From Acidobacteriaceae bacterium (GTDB lineage Bacteria; Acidobacteriota; Terriglobia; Terriglobales; Acidobacteriaceae), in the NCBI GenBank assembly GCA_003131585.1, contig PKVW01000023.1, forward strand, positions 50,453-114,452: a stretch of DNA of 64,000 nt, given 5' to 3'. The position numbers were made by a program, and so were the translations under genes. Below, piece by piece: positions 1 to 9,851 of this stretch. The notes beneath the pieces are model-generated. The model saw only the letters and a program-made list of their open reading frames with translations, did not search any database and was not told where the DNA came from. Every line of letters starts with the position of its first letter. Positions within the stretch are counted from its first letter, which is position 1.

Positions 1-1848
1 ATAGGGACAGGAGGTTGCAGTGTTGTTCAAAACGAAATCCCCGCTAACCCCCACGCTGGAAATTTGGAGCGATGCGGTTCCGCTGTTGGTCAGCGTAACC
101 GACTGCTGGAGGCTGGTACTGCCTGTGAGTTGGCTGCCGAAACTTAGGCTCGCCTGCGAAAGCGTAATCGCCGGTGCCGGCAGGCTTTGAGCGAGCAGCC
201 CGTAAACGTCCAACTCGGTTTGCGTGCCAACGTAAACTTTGCCGTTGGCGACGGTGGGGGTTACGAACTTGACGGCTGGACCCGCCTGGTCGCGTGTTTT
301 CGCCAAGGTGCTGTTGTATAGCATGTTGCTGACATTGTTCGCGTCGTATGCGTACAGTACCGCAGGTTTCGTTCCCGGCTTTGCCGCAAGAATATCCTGG
401 CGTTCAACGGCCCAGACAATACCATTGCTGGAGCCATTGGCCGACACGGAGGGCGTGCTGCCGATAGGAAACATGTTCGTGCTCATGGCAGCCGGAGTCG
501 TCGAAAGAACTCCACCGGTTAAACTAAAAGCCTTCAGATAATCGCCCAGCCCGTTCTCGCCAGACAAGCCCGATAGATAGATGAACTGGCCACTCGGACT
601 CTGCCAGTAGGCGGCGTTACCCCAATAGCCGCCGTCGACATTCTGCTGCAGAATCGGGACTCCGAGCACAGTTTGGAGCGACGCGTCCATCTGGGCGTTG
701 TATCCGCCCATATTGTCGCGGTTCACCAGATAGACTGGGACGCCCCAACCGGAACCAAAGGGATCGCACGGAAACCCCCCCTTGCCCGCCTGGATGATTT
801 CGTTGGGATAGTTTCCCGATTGAGGAGGAAGAAGAAGAGGCCCTCCCGATGCCAGATCGTAGTCGTTGGTCACGCGACAAACCTGATCGGAGGGAGAAAA
901 GTAGTCGACAACCTGCAGGGCCGGACTCGCTTTCACCAGAGTCTCGCCAAAGTCTTCCCCTCCCTGATTAATGTCGAAACCGGCCTCGGCGATCGCGAAA
1001 TAGACGTTGCCGTCATTGTCGGCGGCCATTCCTCCACCGGCCATCCAAATGCCGCCATGCTGCTGGCTGTTCGGCGTGCTGGTAAACGCGTTCAACAAAG
1101 CCAGCGTTTGTGCGTCGAAGGCCATTACCCACCCGTGCACCCCCGTCCATCCAACGTAGATCGTATTGTTAGATAACAATAGGGCTGGGCGTTGGTTGGC
1201 AAGCCGGGCATTGAACGGCAGCTTCCCGCCCACACTTCCGTTTCCGGTGCCATTCACGCTCGCTTGGATGATCACCGGCCCACCGAACTTTTCCACCCCC
1301 GAAGATAAGTCAAGCGCATGCAGCCGCTGCACCCATGTGCCGCTTTCCTTAGTCCGCGCCAGCGCGTATAACGTGCCGGTGGACACATCGATCACCGGAG
1401 TTGAGGTGATGCCGTAGACCGGGTATACGTTGCAGTCCGAGCTTTCGTCCGCGCACGGAACGGTCGTGACTCCATTCGGCAAGTCGAGAAACGTCACATG
1501 CCAGAGCGGGCTTGTCTGTAGCCCATCGGCGTCGAACGCGTATATGCTGTCGTTTTCCGTCGCGACGTAAACCACGTTATGAGTTCCCAGATTCGGTACG
1601 GTAACATTGGGCACATAGAGAGGTTGCGCATACACCATGCCATCCACCGGGTAGGAGAAAACCTTCCCAAAGGTAGTGACATTGACGTTTTGCGGACTGA
1701 GGGTGATCTCGCTGAGATTTTGGCCGGTCCGCGAGTTGTCGTTGTGCCAGGTGAGCACTCCGCTGAACCCTTGGCCAAAAGCCGCTGAAGATACGGCTAG
1801 CAGCAGCGCGATGCGTAGAATGCGAAGAAGTGACAAGGCGGTTTTCAC
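1..1848 (-). CDS. Secreted PQQ-like beta-propeller protein with choice-of-anchor-D domain, partial (C-terminus beyond left edge)
   Basis: The minus frame is open without a stop from 1848 to the window edge (616 codons). The start is GTG at 1848 with AGGGAG just upstream. The product opens with a short charged stretch and a hydrophobic signal segment ending near AAFGQ, then reads as a PQQ-like/quinoprotein beta-propeller, with strands such as FGKVFSYPVDGMVYAQPLYV and VVYVATENDSIYAFDAD. The last visible part (from about base 230 to 1) turns into an Ig-like choice-of-anchor-D domain (ASLSFGSQLTG). It is a clear paralogue of the protein at 7584-9809, sharing the VDG..Y.QPLYV and HNVVYVAT..DS..AFDAD blocks. 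Ligand and role are unknown; no enzymatic motif was seen. Secretion is inferred from the N-terminus. Confidence in the frame is high, in function low. Confidence 0.85.
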   Translation of the reverse strand, partial: MKTALSLLRILRIALLLAVSSAAFGQGFSGVLTWHNDNSRTGQNLSEITLSPQNVNVTTFGKVFSYPVDGMVYAQPLYVPNVTVPNLGTHNVVYVATENDSIYAFDADGLQTSPLWHVTFLDLPNGVTTVPCADESSDCNVYPVYGITSTPVIDVSTGTLYALARTKESGTWVQRLHALDLSSGVEKFGGPVIIQASVNGTGNGSVGGKLPFNARLANQRPALLLSNNTIYVGWTGVHGWVMAFDAQTLALLNAFTSTPNSQQHGGIWMAGGGMAADNDGNVYFAIAEAGFDINQGGEDFGETLVKASPALQVVDYFSPSDQVCRVTNDYDLASGGPLLLPPQSGNYPNEIIQAGKGGFPCDPFGSGWGVPVYLVNRDNMGGYNAQMDASLQTVLGVPILQQNVDGGYWGNAAYWQSPSGQFIYLSGLSGENGLGDYLKAFSLTGGVLSTTPAAMSTNMFPIGSTPSVSANGSSNGIVWAVERQDILAAKPGTKPAVLYAYDANNVSNMLYNSTLAKTRDQAGPAVKFVTPTVANGKVYVGTQTELDVYGLLAQSLPAPAITLSQASLSFGSQLTGSTSLQQSVTLTNSGTASLQISSVGVSGDFVLNNTATSCPY

Positions 1849-2002
1849 TAGAGCTCCCTTTTATGAAGGCGGCTGGGGACAACGGCAGGATTCGTTGCGA
1901 ACGAGTCTTCCTGCTCGGACTTGGTCGGAGGAACTGTTGAGCGCCACAACACGCGCGAATGAGATGCCAGCTTCGCCGGCGCCATGGACTCGCATCCGCG
2001 CG

Positions 2003-2929
2003 TCATATCGAAGATGTCGTGGAGGTCGGCCGCAAGATTGGCCCCCGGGTGGCCGGCCAATATTTATAGCGTAGCTGCAGTGGCAAAGTTGTGAGATTGA
2101 CCGCCCAGCTTCGCGAACCAGCCGCCCCGCCGTTGCCATCACTGATCCTGATCTTTCCGGAATCGAGTTTGTCGGGATTTCCCGCCAGGACATGCTGCAT
2201 CCGAACCGTCGCCTCGCTACCGACTAGAAAGTCCGCCGACGGGGCGAGGTCGACCACCGCGGCCGCGGCTCGTTGCAAACATGCTGCCGGATCGCGCACG
2301 AAATCCTCATAGCGCAATAGCTGATAGCTTTGAGCCTTAAGCCTTAAGAGTTCGGAGAGAAGATTATAGGACCACCACCAGGCAACTACTTTCTTCGCCG
2401 GGTGCGTGGCTAAATAGCCTTTCTTCCTGGCCCAACTGGCCACAACATTGTGCGGATTTCGCACCACGTGCAGCACATGCAAGTCGATTCCGGAGGCAAG
2501 GCTTAGCAACAACGCATTCGCGGGATTTTTCGACGAATCCACAATGACCTTACAACCGGTTTCCGCCGCGACTTTGCGATAGACGGCGGTAACTGCCTCC
2601 AAAATGGGCCTGTACTGCTTCGGCGCATTGGTTCCACCGGAAGCCATGAGCAAGGACGCGAATTTCCGCATACGGACGACCGCAGCCCCTCGCTCGGCAA
2701 GCTCGGGAGCGATGGCTTGCACCTTCTCTTTCCAGAATGCGCACTGAGATACCGCCCGTCCGCATCCGCAGGGCACTTGCCTGGCCTGCATGGGAGCATC
2801 GAAGAGGTATCGCGCCGCTTCGCCGACGTTGACGAAGCCGTCCAATTCGCCGAGGAGACGGGCCAGCATCGTGGTTCCGCTTCGTCCTGAACCGGCGATG
2901 TACAGCAACTTGATTTTTGGATTTTCCAT
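2003..2929 (-). CDS. Sulfotransferase family protein
   Basis: 308 aa. The N-terminus carries the 5'-phosphosulfate-binding loop typical of PAPS-dependent sulfotransferases (YIAGSGRSGTTMLARLL, about residues 8-24). A second family block, VVRNPHNVVASWARKKG, lies near residue 160 (the 3'-phosphate-binding region), and a YEDFVRDPAACLQ block near residue 210. These enzymes move sulfuryl groups from PAPS to hydroxyl or amino groups of carbohydrates or other acceptors. The frame is open 13 codons further up to 2968, but the ATG at 2929 has GGGAA at suitable spacing and places the strand right before the P-loop-like motif, so it is preferred. It sits between genes for secreted repeat proteins and starts 46 bases after the stop of the upstream FG-GAP gene, so co-transcription is likely. 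The acceptor is unknown. A second sulfotransferase lies at 19911. Confidence 0.85.
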   Translation of the reverse strand: MENPKIKLLYIAGSGRSGTTMLARLLGELDGFVNVGEAARYLFDAPMQARQVPCGCGRAVSQCAFWKEKVQAIAPELAERGAAVVRMRKFASLLMASGGTNAPKQYRPILEAVTAVYRKVAAETGCKVIVDSSKNPANALLLSLASGIDLHVLHVVRNPHNVVASWARKKGYLATHPAKKVVAWWWSYNLLSELLRLKAQSYQLLRYEDFVRDPAACLQRAAAAVVDLAPSADFLVGSEATVRMQHVLAGNPDKLDSGKIRISDGNGGAAGSRSWAVNLTTLPLQLRYKYWPATRGPILRPTSTTSSI

Positions 2930-2975
2930 TTTTGGTTCCCAGCAAGACACGACCTTCTTGCCCCACATTCACGGC

Positions 2976-5045
2976 TTAGTTCACGCCGGTACCGAGAATG
3001 GCAGCGGTTTGGGGACTGTCTGCGGCCGAGTCGCTCACCGAGAGGCTGCCCGTCACCTTGCCTGTGACAGTAGGTGCAAACGTCACACTCACGCTGCACT
3101 TGCCTTTGGCCGGCAAACCGGTTCCGCAGGTGTTCGTCTGACTGAGTTCCGACGGAGCGCTGGTTGCGGTAATCGCCGAAATCGTGATGGCGGTGCTGAG
3201 ATTGTTTACTACTGTGAAGTTTCTGGTTGCGGTGTGGCCCACCGTCACATTTCCGAAGTTAAAGGTGGCGGGTTGTATTGAGACTTGGGATACACCCGTT
3301 CCCGTCAAGCTGACCGTTAGGGGGGCGCTATTGTCGGCCTCGGTGATAGCAAGGGAGCCGGTCCGCACACCGACGGCAGTGGGCGCGAACACGAGCTGGA
3401 TGGCGCAACTGTTGAGCGGACCCACGCTCTTACAAGTACCGTGCTCGACGAAATCTCCGGTGGTTACGATACTGGTGACGGCGACCGAAGCGGCGCTATT
3501 GTTGGTGATCGTCACTTTCTGTTCGCTGCTGGTGGTGCCGACCGCCCAGTCGCCGAAAGTCAGACTCGTGGGCGAGACCTGAACCGCGGGCACCTGCAGC
3601 ATGATAGAAACCGTGTTTTCCTCGCTGTCCGCGGCCGCGACATCCAGCATGCCATCGTTGTTGAAATCGCCAACGGTTACTCCCAGCGGACCCGTACCCG
3701 TAGGATAGTTGACGTGGAATTGGAACGATTTCGCGCTTCGGCCGCCAGTACCGATCAGATAAGAGTACTTGCTCAGCACGCTGAGGTTATCTGTGATCAG
3801 GTCGAGGATTCCGTCGCCGTTCAGATCGGCCGCAAGTTCCATGGTGGGCGAGTTGCCAGTCGAATACGCATAGAACGGAGGAGGAAATGTCCCATCACCC
3901 TTTCCATAGGCGACCAACGTGGATCCCCCCGGCACACTAGAGCCAGTGTTGCAGATCGCCAGGTCGAGATTGCCATCACCATCGAAGTCTCCAACCGCCA
4001 ACGAATGTGGTACGGACTTGAGGTTGTTGATGATTGCGCCCGTCCGGAAGGTACCGTCTCCATTGCCCAGCAGAAGGGAGACGGTATTGGCACTGGAATT
4101 GGCGACTGCCAAATCGAGTTTCCCGTCGCGATTAAAGTCACCAATGGCCGCCGATGCCGGTCCGGTCCCGACCGCAATGTCGGTGTGCGTGGGAAATGTT
4201 CCATCGCCTCTCCCCAACAGGATGGATACGGTATTGTCGGCGAAATTGGGCACAGCCAAATCGAGATTTCCATCCCCGTTGAAGTCTCCAACGGCAACCC
4301 ATTGCGGACTGTTGCCGACACTGAAGGCTTGAGCCGGTTGCTGGAAGGTTCCGTCGCCATTTCCCAGCAAAATGGATACCGTATTGGCGCCCGAGTTAAC
4401 GACCGCAATATCTAGATGCCCGTCGCCATTGAAGTCGCCGGCCACCAGCGCGAGAGGGGCGGTACCGACGTTATAGTCAACATGGGATTGGAACGTAGCA
4501 TCCCCATTGCCCACCAAAATAGAGACCGTGTTGGAAGCCTGGTTGGCGACGGCCAAGTCCAGCTTGCCATTTCCGTTGAAATCCCCCGCAATGATTGCCG
4601 TTGGCTTCGATCCCGCCGGCAAGTCTGTCCGGCTGAAGCCAATCCAGGTTTGCGGACCGACCGAGGTGGAAGTAAGCGCAACCACGGGAATGGTAATGTC
4701 AAACAACGCCACGTTGGAAGTACCGCCGCCCGGGCTTGGACTCGACACTGTCACAGAGACTGTTCTGGCGGCCGCTAAACTGGAGGCCGGAACCGGAGCT
4801 GTCAGCTGCGAGTGGCTGACAAAAGTGGTGGCCAGCGCGCTGCCATCCCAGGCCACAACCGAGCCGTTCACGAAGTTCGTGCCGCTCACAGAGAGCGTAA
4901 AGCCGGGGCTTCCGGGCGTCGCCGCGGCTGGCTGCAAGGGGAGATTCACGAAAGGAACAGCGTTGCCCTGTCCCAACGAGCGTGCCGCCGAGCCCAACAA
5001 TAACAAGCCGGCAACCACCAGCACAAATGAATACCACTTACTCAT
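2976..5045 (-). CDS. Secreted seven-repeat FG-GAP (VCBS-like) protein with two choice-of-anchor-D domains
   Basis: 689 aa. Residues 1-26 are a signal peptide (hydrophobic VLVVAGLLLLGSAARSLGQG). Residues 30-120 resemble an IPT/TIG-type Ig fold (TLSVSGTNFVNGSVVAWDG). Seven FG-GAP repeats follow, each with a DFNGDGxLDLAV calcium-binding-type loop and an NTVSILLGNGDGTF strand, consistent with a seven-bladed integrin-like propeller. The last 200 residues are two choice-of-anchor-D/ASPM-SPD2-Hydin-like Ig domains (LTFGDWAVGTTS and FNFGNVTVGHTA). It has the same architecture as the protein at 13227-15641, so the two are paralogues. Role is probably extracellular adhesion or matrix binding (inference); no catalytic motif was seen. 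No C-terminal sorting signal (LPXTG, PEP-CTERM or T9SS) is present, so how it is held at the surface is unclear. Confidence 0.85.
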   Translation of the reverse strand: MSKWYSFVLVVAGLLLLGSAARSLGQGNAVPFVNLPLQPAAATPGSPGFTLSVSGTNFVNGSVVAWDGSALATTFVSHSQLTAPVPASSLAAARTVSVTVSSPSPGGGTSNVALFDITIPVVALTSTSVGPQTWIGFSRTDLPAGSKPTAIIAGDFNGNGKLDLAVANQASNTVSILVGNGDATFQSHVDYNVGTAPLALVAGDFNGDGHLDIAVVNSGANTVSILLGNGDGTFQQPAQAFSVGNSPQWVAVGDFNGDGNLDLAVPNFADNTVSILLGRGDGTFPTHTDIAVGTGPASAAIGDFNRDGKLDLAVANSSANTVSLLLGNGDGTFRTGAIINNLKSVPHSLAVGDFDGDGNLDLAICNTGSSVPGGSTLVAYGKGDGTFPPPFYAYSTGNSPTMELAADLNGDGILDLITDNLSVLSKYSYLIGTGGRSAKSFQFHVNYPTGTGPLGVTVGDFNNDGMLDVAAADSEENTVSIMLQVPAVQVSPTSLTFGDWAVGTTSSEQKVTITNNSAASVAVTSIVTTGDFVEHGTCKSVGPLNSCAIQLVFAPTAVGVRTGSLAITEADNSAPLTVSLTGTGVSQVSIQPATFNFGNVTVGHTATRNFTVVNNLSTAITISAITATSAPSELSQTNTCGTGLPAKGKCSVSVTFAPTVTGKVTGSLSVSDSAADSPQTAAILGTGVN

Positions 5046-5149
5046 CGGTGTTTCTCTCCCAGAATCTTTACAACTAAGCTAGCTTGTCCTGTAAACGTCA
5101 CTGCGCGTTCGTCGGGAAGGATGGAACGGTTAGCTGCCCGCATTTAAGT

Positions 5150-7534
5150 CTATTGCGGAAGCTTGCAATACTGCACCATGTCGCCTGCCAGTTGTTGCGC
5201 ACCTGCCAGGGTGTCGGCTATTCCATGCTGCGTTCCCGCAACGCAGCCGTAGCCGTTGGGCGTGGTAATGAGAGTTCGCCAGTCTTCTCCCAGCGCCGGG
5301 GCGGAACTCAAGTCATCCGTACCGTACAGGAACCGAACGTAGGTATTGGGATAAGCCAACGTAGCGTCCGGTGACTGAATGCTGTCCGACAAAAACTCCG
5401 CCTGATGGAGCGTATCGTGGTCGTTAACCGCGGTTGAGCACCAGGCGCCGGGATACGCCGGATCCACATAATTCTTTGCCGGCGTAAAGCCCACACATTG
5501 AGTCACCTTGTGGGCGCTGTTGCAGATTAAGGGGACGTTCGGAGCGCTGCACTGGCACGCGTCCACCATGTTGGAGAACGAGGGACCACTGGAAGGCTCA
5601 ACCATGGCAAACAGAGAACTCCCGTTGTAATGAGCCAGGGATTCGCCAATCGCCTGCGCGCCGCCGCTATTGCCCGTCGCGCACAGCGGTGCGCCCGTGC
5701 TGCCCTGGTGGATATTGTCGTAAACCCATTGCGACAACGTAATGTAGCGGCAGGCCAGCCGCCGCACACCACCAGGTCCAGTCAGCCAGCCATCCGGATC
5801 GGCTTTCGTGAATGGGGATCCGAAAGCGGTCTGCACCACGGTGAATCCATCGCTTACGGTATCGGTGACTGCGGTCCCGCCATAAGTAAAGTTCAGTTCA
5901 TACAAGCCGGCGCCGCCAGCACCCACGGTGTAAATCACGGTTCCGAGGGGCGTGCCGGTGGGGCTGGTTACCTTCAAATATGCGGTGAAATCGGCGACTC
6001 CTGGACAGGAAATATCGACCGCATAACAACTGCCGGGTACGCTGCTATTCGGGCAAGCCGTCGTGATTCCCGTGGCAGTACCCACCGGGTCGGTTTGCGT
6101 TAGAGTCACCGCGGACGTTCCGGATGCCGCAGAGTCGGCTTGAGAGACTGCGGTGATAGTGACGGGAGTGTTGGGATTCGTAACTGGAGCGATGTAGAGT
6201 CCTGTCGTATCGATGGTACCCACGGTGGCGTTCCCGCCCGTAGTTCCATTCACTTCCCAAGTCACGGCATTGTTCGAGCTGCCGGACACGGTCGCAGTAA
6301 ACAGCAGGTTGGAACCGATCCCCATAGTGAACGATGACGGGGAAACTGTTACCGTTGGCGTGCCCACGGTGAGTCCGGTACTGCCGATGATCGAGCCAAC
6401 GGTAGCGCTGATCGTAGCTCCTCCATTGGCGACCGCAGTCGCGAGGCCTTGCTTGCCGGACGCATTACTGACCGTAGCCGCCGCTGTGTTGTTGGAACTC
6501 CAGACCGCGGTAGTGGTCAGGTTCTGCTGGCTTCCGTCGCTGTAGCTGCCGGTGGCCGTGAACTGAACGGTTCCATCCGGCTGCAGGACGACATTGGCCG
6601 GTGTCACTTGAATCGACGCGAGCACGGCGGCCGTGACGGTCAAGCTGGCGGTGCCAGTGATAGACCCCGAACTAGCGGAAATCGTCGTACTGCCTTGAGC
6701 GAGGGTGTGCGCCAAACCAGCGTTCACCGTAGCCACGCTGGGCTTGCTGGATTTCCACGCCGCGGTGCTGGTTAAGTTTTGGTGGCTCCCATCGGAATAG
6801 TTGCCGGTTGCTGTGAACTGCTGCGTCTGGCCCGCCGGCACAGAGGGACTGGCTGGCGCGACGGTGATGGATGTGAGCGAAGCCGAGGTCACCGTCATGG
6901 TGGTCGAACTGGCAAAACTGTTGATCACGGCTTTGATCGTGGTGGCGCCTGCCGCGAGCGCTGTCGCTAAACCCTGGCTGCCCGCAGTGTTGCTAATGGA
7001 TGCGATACTGCTTGCCGAGCTGCTCCAAGTAACGGAATTCGTCAGAGGATAAGTTGTTCCACCTTTGAACGTGCCAGTCGCCACGAATTGCTGGGTGCCC
7101 CCAAGTGTCACGATCGGAGTCAGGGGCCTGATCGTCAACTGCGTCATGCCGTTGACATTTCCAGTTCCCGACAAACTTGTGACCTGAGGGCTATTCGTTC
7201 CTGTATCGGTTACTGTCAGCGCACCCGATCTTGTTCCCACTTGCATAGGAGTGAAGATGACGCTAATCACGCAGTTTGCCTTTGCCGCCAGAGTGGAGGG
7301 GCAGGTGTTGGTTTGCGAGAAATCTCCCGTGACGCTTATGTTGCTGATGGTGATCGCGGAGCTCTCCGTGTTGTCCAAGGTGACGCCATAAGGTGTACTG
7401 GCGGTGCCCACGGTGCGGCTCGGAAACGAAACAGTACTGGGCGTAAGGGTCACTTGGGCGAGCGCGTGGGCGCTGACGAGTACCAAGCAGCTCAACCAGG
7501 CCGCAAGCCGAAGGTTAGGGAAGGCGCTGCGCAT
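5150..7534 (-). CDS. Secreted multidomain protein: choice-of-anchor-D, Big_2 Ig-like repeats and C-terminal alpha/beta-hydrolase domain
   Basis: 794 aa from the ATG at 7534, which has AAGGAG six bases upstream; the open frame to 7567 contains a near-duplicate MNMRS start. After a signal peptide (LAAWLSCLVLVSAHALAQ) comes one choice-of-anchor-D domain, then three Big_2-type repeats (I.VTPA.V.L..G.TQQFTATG.YSDGS.QNLT pattern) and a further Ig-like segment. The last roughly 260 residues are different: Cys-rich, with a GNSGG nucleophile elbow (Ser about 623), a YGTDD acid (Asp about 740) and a GTQHG histidine (about 770), in the order of an alpha/beta-hydrolase triad. This suggests a secreted esterase, lipase or depolymerase carried on an Ig stalk. 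The triad was assigned by eye and the substrate is unknown. An upstream ORF begins 50 bases away on the same strand. Confidence 0.8.
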   Translation of the reverse strand: MRSAFPNLRLAAWLSCLVLVSAHALAQVTLTPSTVSFPSRTVGTASTPYGVTLDNTESSAITISNISVTGDFSQTNTCPSTLAAKANCVISVIFTPMQVGTRSGALTVTDTGTNSPQVTSLSGTGNVNGMTQLTIRPLTPIVTLGGTQQFVATGTFKGGTTYPLTNSVTWSSSASSIASISNTAGSQGLATALAAGATTIKAVINSFASSTTMTVTSASLTSITVAPASPSVPAGQTQQFTATGNYSDGSHQNLTSTAAWKSSKPSVATVNAGLAHTLAQGSTTISASSGSITGTASLTVTAAVLASIQVTPANVVLQPDGTVQFTATGSYSDGSQQNLTTTAVWSSNNTAAATVSNASGKQGLATAVANGGATISATVGSIIGSTGLTVGTPTVTVSPSSFTMGIGSNLLFTATVSGSSNNAVTWEVNGTTGGNATVGTIDTTGLYIAPVTNPNTPVTITAVSQADSAASGTSAVTLTQTDPVGTATGITTACPNSSVPGSCYAVDISCPGVADFTAYLKVTSPTGTPLGTVIYTVGAGGAGLYELNFTYGGTAVTDTVSDGFTVVQTAFGSPFTKADPDGWLTGPGGVRRLACRYITLSQWVYDNIHQGSTGAPLCATGNSGGAQAIGESLAHYNGSSLFAMVEPSSGPSFSNMVDACQCSAPNVPLICNSAHKVTQCVGFTPAKNYVDPAYPGAWCSTAVNDHDTLHQAEFLSDSIQSPDATLAYPNTYVRFLYGTDDLSSAPALGEDWRTLITTPNGYGCVAGTQHGIADTLAGAQQLAGDMVQYCKLPQ

Positions 7535-7583
7535 ATTCATCTCCTTATGTTCGCTGCGCATGTTCACACATGCTTCACTACGT

Positions 7584-9809
7584 TTAATGCGAGAACTCGG
7601 TAACGTTCACTTTGAGCGTGGAATAGCTTGCGGTAATTGTGACCTTTTCCGCCACCGGCGGCAGAGTGTAGAAGACGGAAGCCTGACCATTGGTTCCTGT
7701 CGTTACCGGATTCGCGGAGAAACTGCCTCCCGCGCCATTGTCGCTGAACGATACAGGCAGGCCCGGCACGTTATTGTTGTTAGCATCCCGCAGTCGCACC
7801 ACGATGGGATTGAGTAGTTGAGTGCCGGCTGTTCCCGACTGATTCTGGCCCGAAACCGGCCCTATTCCTGTAGGCGGCCCAGCCACGGCGGTGGCGGTCA
7901 ATGACGTTTGCAGATAGCCAGAAGCCGACGCAGTAATGGTCAGTGACTGCGGCTTGGCAGGCAGGGTGTAGGCAGTCGTCGCCGTGCCCGTATTGTCGGT
8001 GACTGCATTTTGGGGATTGAACGTACCTCCCTTGCTGCCATCGCTGAAGGACACATCCACCCCAGCTACTCCGGCTCCGGAACTATTAAAGGCTTGCACG
8101 GAGAGCAAAACCGGCAGGGGAGTGCCGACAGTTCCGCTCTGTCGATTTCCTCCCGCCGCAGACAGGAAGGGGAATAGGCCGTAGGCAACGAGCTGGGTCT
8201 TGGTTCCAACGTAGACTTTTCCGTTGGCTGGCAGCGGGATCACAAAGTGCGCAACGCTTCCCAGAGTGTCGCGGCCGGAGACCTGCGAGGAGTTGTAAAG
8301 CTGGAGCAGAGTGGTGGCATCGTAGGCTGCGAGGTACGGACTTGACGGACTCAGCGGAACCCACAAGATGCCATTGGATAGACCGTTGGAGGAGATCGCA
8401 GGCACGCCGGCGACCGCAACTTTACTAGCGGAAGTAATCGCGGGAGTTGTGGAAAGAGCAGACCAACCCAGGTTGTTCAAGCTCAAACCGAATCCCTTGA
8501 TCAGATCATTGTTGGCGGCATAATAAACTGTGTTATTCCAGTACACCGGACTGGAGTAAATCGGGCCCACAGCGCCAGTCAGCGTTTGCACGTTTTGGTT
8601 GCTGCCGGAATTGTACTGTCCCAGATTATCGCGATCGACAAGATAGATGGTACCCGTTTTCCCGCCGGCGACGAGAAGGTTGGGATAGCTTCCTGGCTGT
8701 GTGGGGAGAAGCAGAACACCTCCCGATCCCAAATCGAGATCCTTTGCGGCCATCACGGACTGGTTGTCAGGAGTGAAATAGTCCCCCACGCTCAGGATTC
8801 CACTGGAGTAATTTATCTTGAGAACGCTATCCCCAAGATCGGGGCCGCCAGTGCTGAAATCGAAGGCGCCGTTCGCGGTGGCGAAGAACACGTTCCCAGC
8901 GCTGTCCGCTGCCGGCCCGTTGCCGCTCTGCCAGATGGAGGCGCCAAAGGATGTGTTGGGCGAAGCGTTGAAAATCGCAAGTTGTTGCAGTATGCCCGAA
9001 GTCGCGCCCGAATCGTAGGCAAATAACCAACCCTGCGCATTGAGGTCGCAGCCGTTGGATCCGAAAGCTATCTCAAGCACTCCATTGCTCAACAACAAAG
9101 CCGGCCGCTGGAACTGCGGAAGAGGCGTGAAGGTGACTGTGCTCCCGCTGGAGGAAAGTACGGAGCCGCTGATGATCGCCGGACCGCCAAACTTCTCCTG
9201 TCCCGTGGTGATATCGAGCGCATGCAGCCGGAAAAAGTGGCTGACCACGCTTCCCGAAACCTCCCGGGTCTTGGCGGTTACGTATAACGTACCGGTAGCC
9301 GGATCGATTACGGGTGTACTCATTACACCTATTTCCGTGAATCCCGTGTTCTTGCAACCCTGTTCGGAAATGGGGACGGTCGTCACTCCGCCGGCGGGAT
9401 TGAGGAAGCTCGTCTGCCACAGAGGAGCGCCGGAACCGGGATTATCGGCATCGAAGGCAAAAACGCTGTCATGCGCGGTGGCCACATACACCACGTTGTG
9501 AACACCAGAACCGGGGATCTGCACATTGGACACGTAAAGAGGCTGGCCCACGACAAATCCGTCTACGCTGTAGGAAAAGAGCTTTCCAAATTCCTTGGAG
9601 TTGACATTAGCGGGGGTCAAAAGCGTTTCGCTGGAGATTGCACCACCGCGCGCGGTATCGGCGTGGTAGGTCGAAACGGCAGTCTGTGCCGCCGAGAACA
9701 AAGGCACAATCGCAAGCACGACCGCAAGTAGCGCCGGGGGCAGCGATGTTTTGATCCCCGAGCCAAGAAAAACACTGCCGGCAGTTCCAACGGAATTTTC
9801 AGAATGCAT
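7584..9809 (-). CDS. Secreted PQQ-like beta-propeller protein with two C-terminal Ig-like domains
   Basis: 741 aa if started at the ATG at 9809, preceded by AGAGG at nine bases; the frame is open to 9842, only ten bases from the preceding stop. A signal segment (LLAVVLAIVPLFSAAQT) is followed by a quinoprotein-like propeller of about 500 residues (FSYSVDGFVVGQPLYV, VVYVATAHDSVFAFDAD, TGTLYVTAKTRE, GKTGTIYLVDRDNLGQYN, ANGKVYVGTKTQLVAYG). Two Ig-like domains close the protein (VSFSDGSKGGTFNP and VSFSDNGAGGSFSANPVTT, both followed by a TAYTLP or VFYTLPP strand), resembling bacterial Ig-like group 1. It is a paralogue of the protein cut by the left edge. No PQQ ligands or catalytic residues can be assigned, so it may be structural rather than a dehydrogenase. 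Confidence 0.82.
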   Translation of the reverse strand: MHSENSVGTAGSVFLGSGIKTSLPPALLAVVLAIVPLFSAAQTAVSTYHADTARGGAISSETLLTPANVNSKEFGKLFSYSVDGFVVGQPLYVSNVQIPGSGVHNVVYVATAHDSVFAFDADNPGSGAPLWQTSFLNPAGGVTTVPISEQGCKNTGFTEIGVMSTPVIDPATGTLYVTAKTREVSGSVVSHFFRLHALDITTGQEKFGGPAIISGSVLSSSGSTVTFTPLPQFQRPALLLSNGVLEIAFGSNGCDLNAQGWLFAYDSGATSGILQQLAIFNASPNTSFGASIWQSGNGPAADSAGNVFFATANGAFDFSTGGPDLGDSVLKINYSSGILSVGDYFTPDNQSVMAAKDLDLGSGGVLLLPTQPGSYPNLLVAGGKTGTIYLVDRDNLGQYNSGSNQNVQTLTGAVGPIYSSPVYWNNTVYYAANNDLIKGFGLSLNNLGWSALSTTPAITSASKVAVAGVPAISSNGLSNGILWVPLSPSSPYLAAYDATTLLQLYNSSQVSGRDTLGSVAHFVIPLPANGKVYVGTKTQLVAYGLFPFLSAAGGNRQSGTVGTPLPVLLSVQAFNSSGAGVAGVDVSFSDGSKGGTFNPQNAVTDNTGTATTAYTLPAKPQSLTITASASGYLQTSLTATAVAGPPTGIGPVSGQNQSGTAGTQLLNPIVVRLRDANNNNVPGLPVSFSDNGAGGSFSANPVTTGTNGQASVFYTLPPVAEKVTITASYSTLKVNVTEFSH

Positions 9810-9851
9810 GTTGCAAAACCTCTTTAAGTTATCGGAATCCATTGCTCGGGC

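Noticed and set aside
3600..5000. Internal DNA repeats in the FG-GAP genes considered as a CRISPR-like or mobile repeat
   Set aside because: The periodicity follows protein repeats (DFNGDG and NGDGTF) and diverges at DNA level; no spacers or cas genes.
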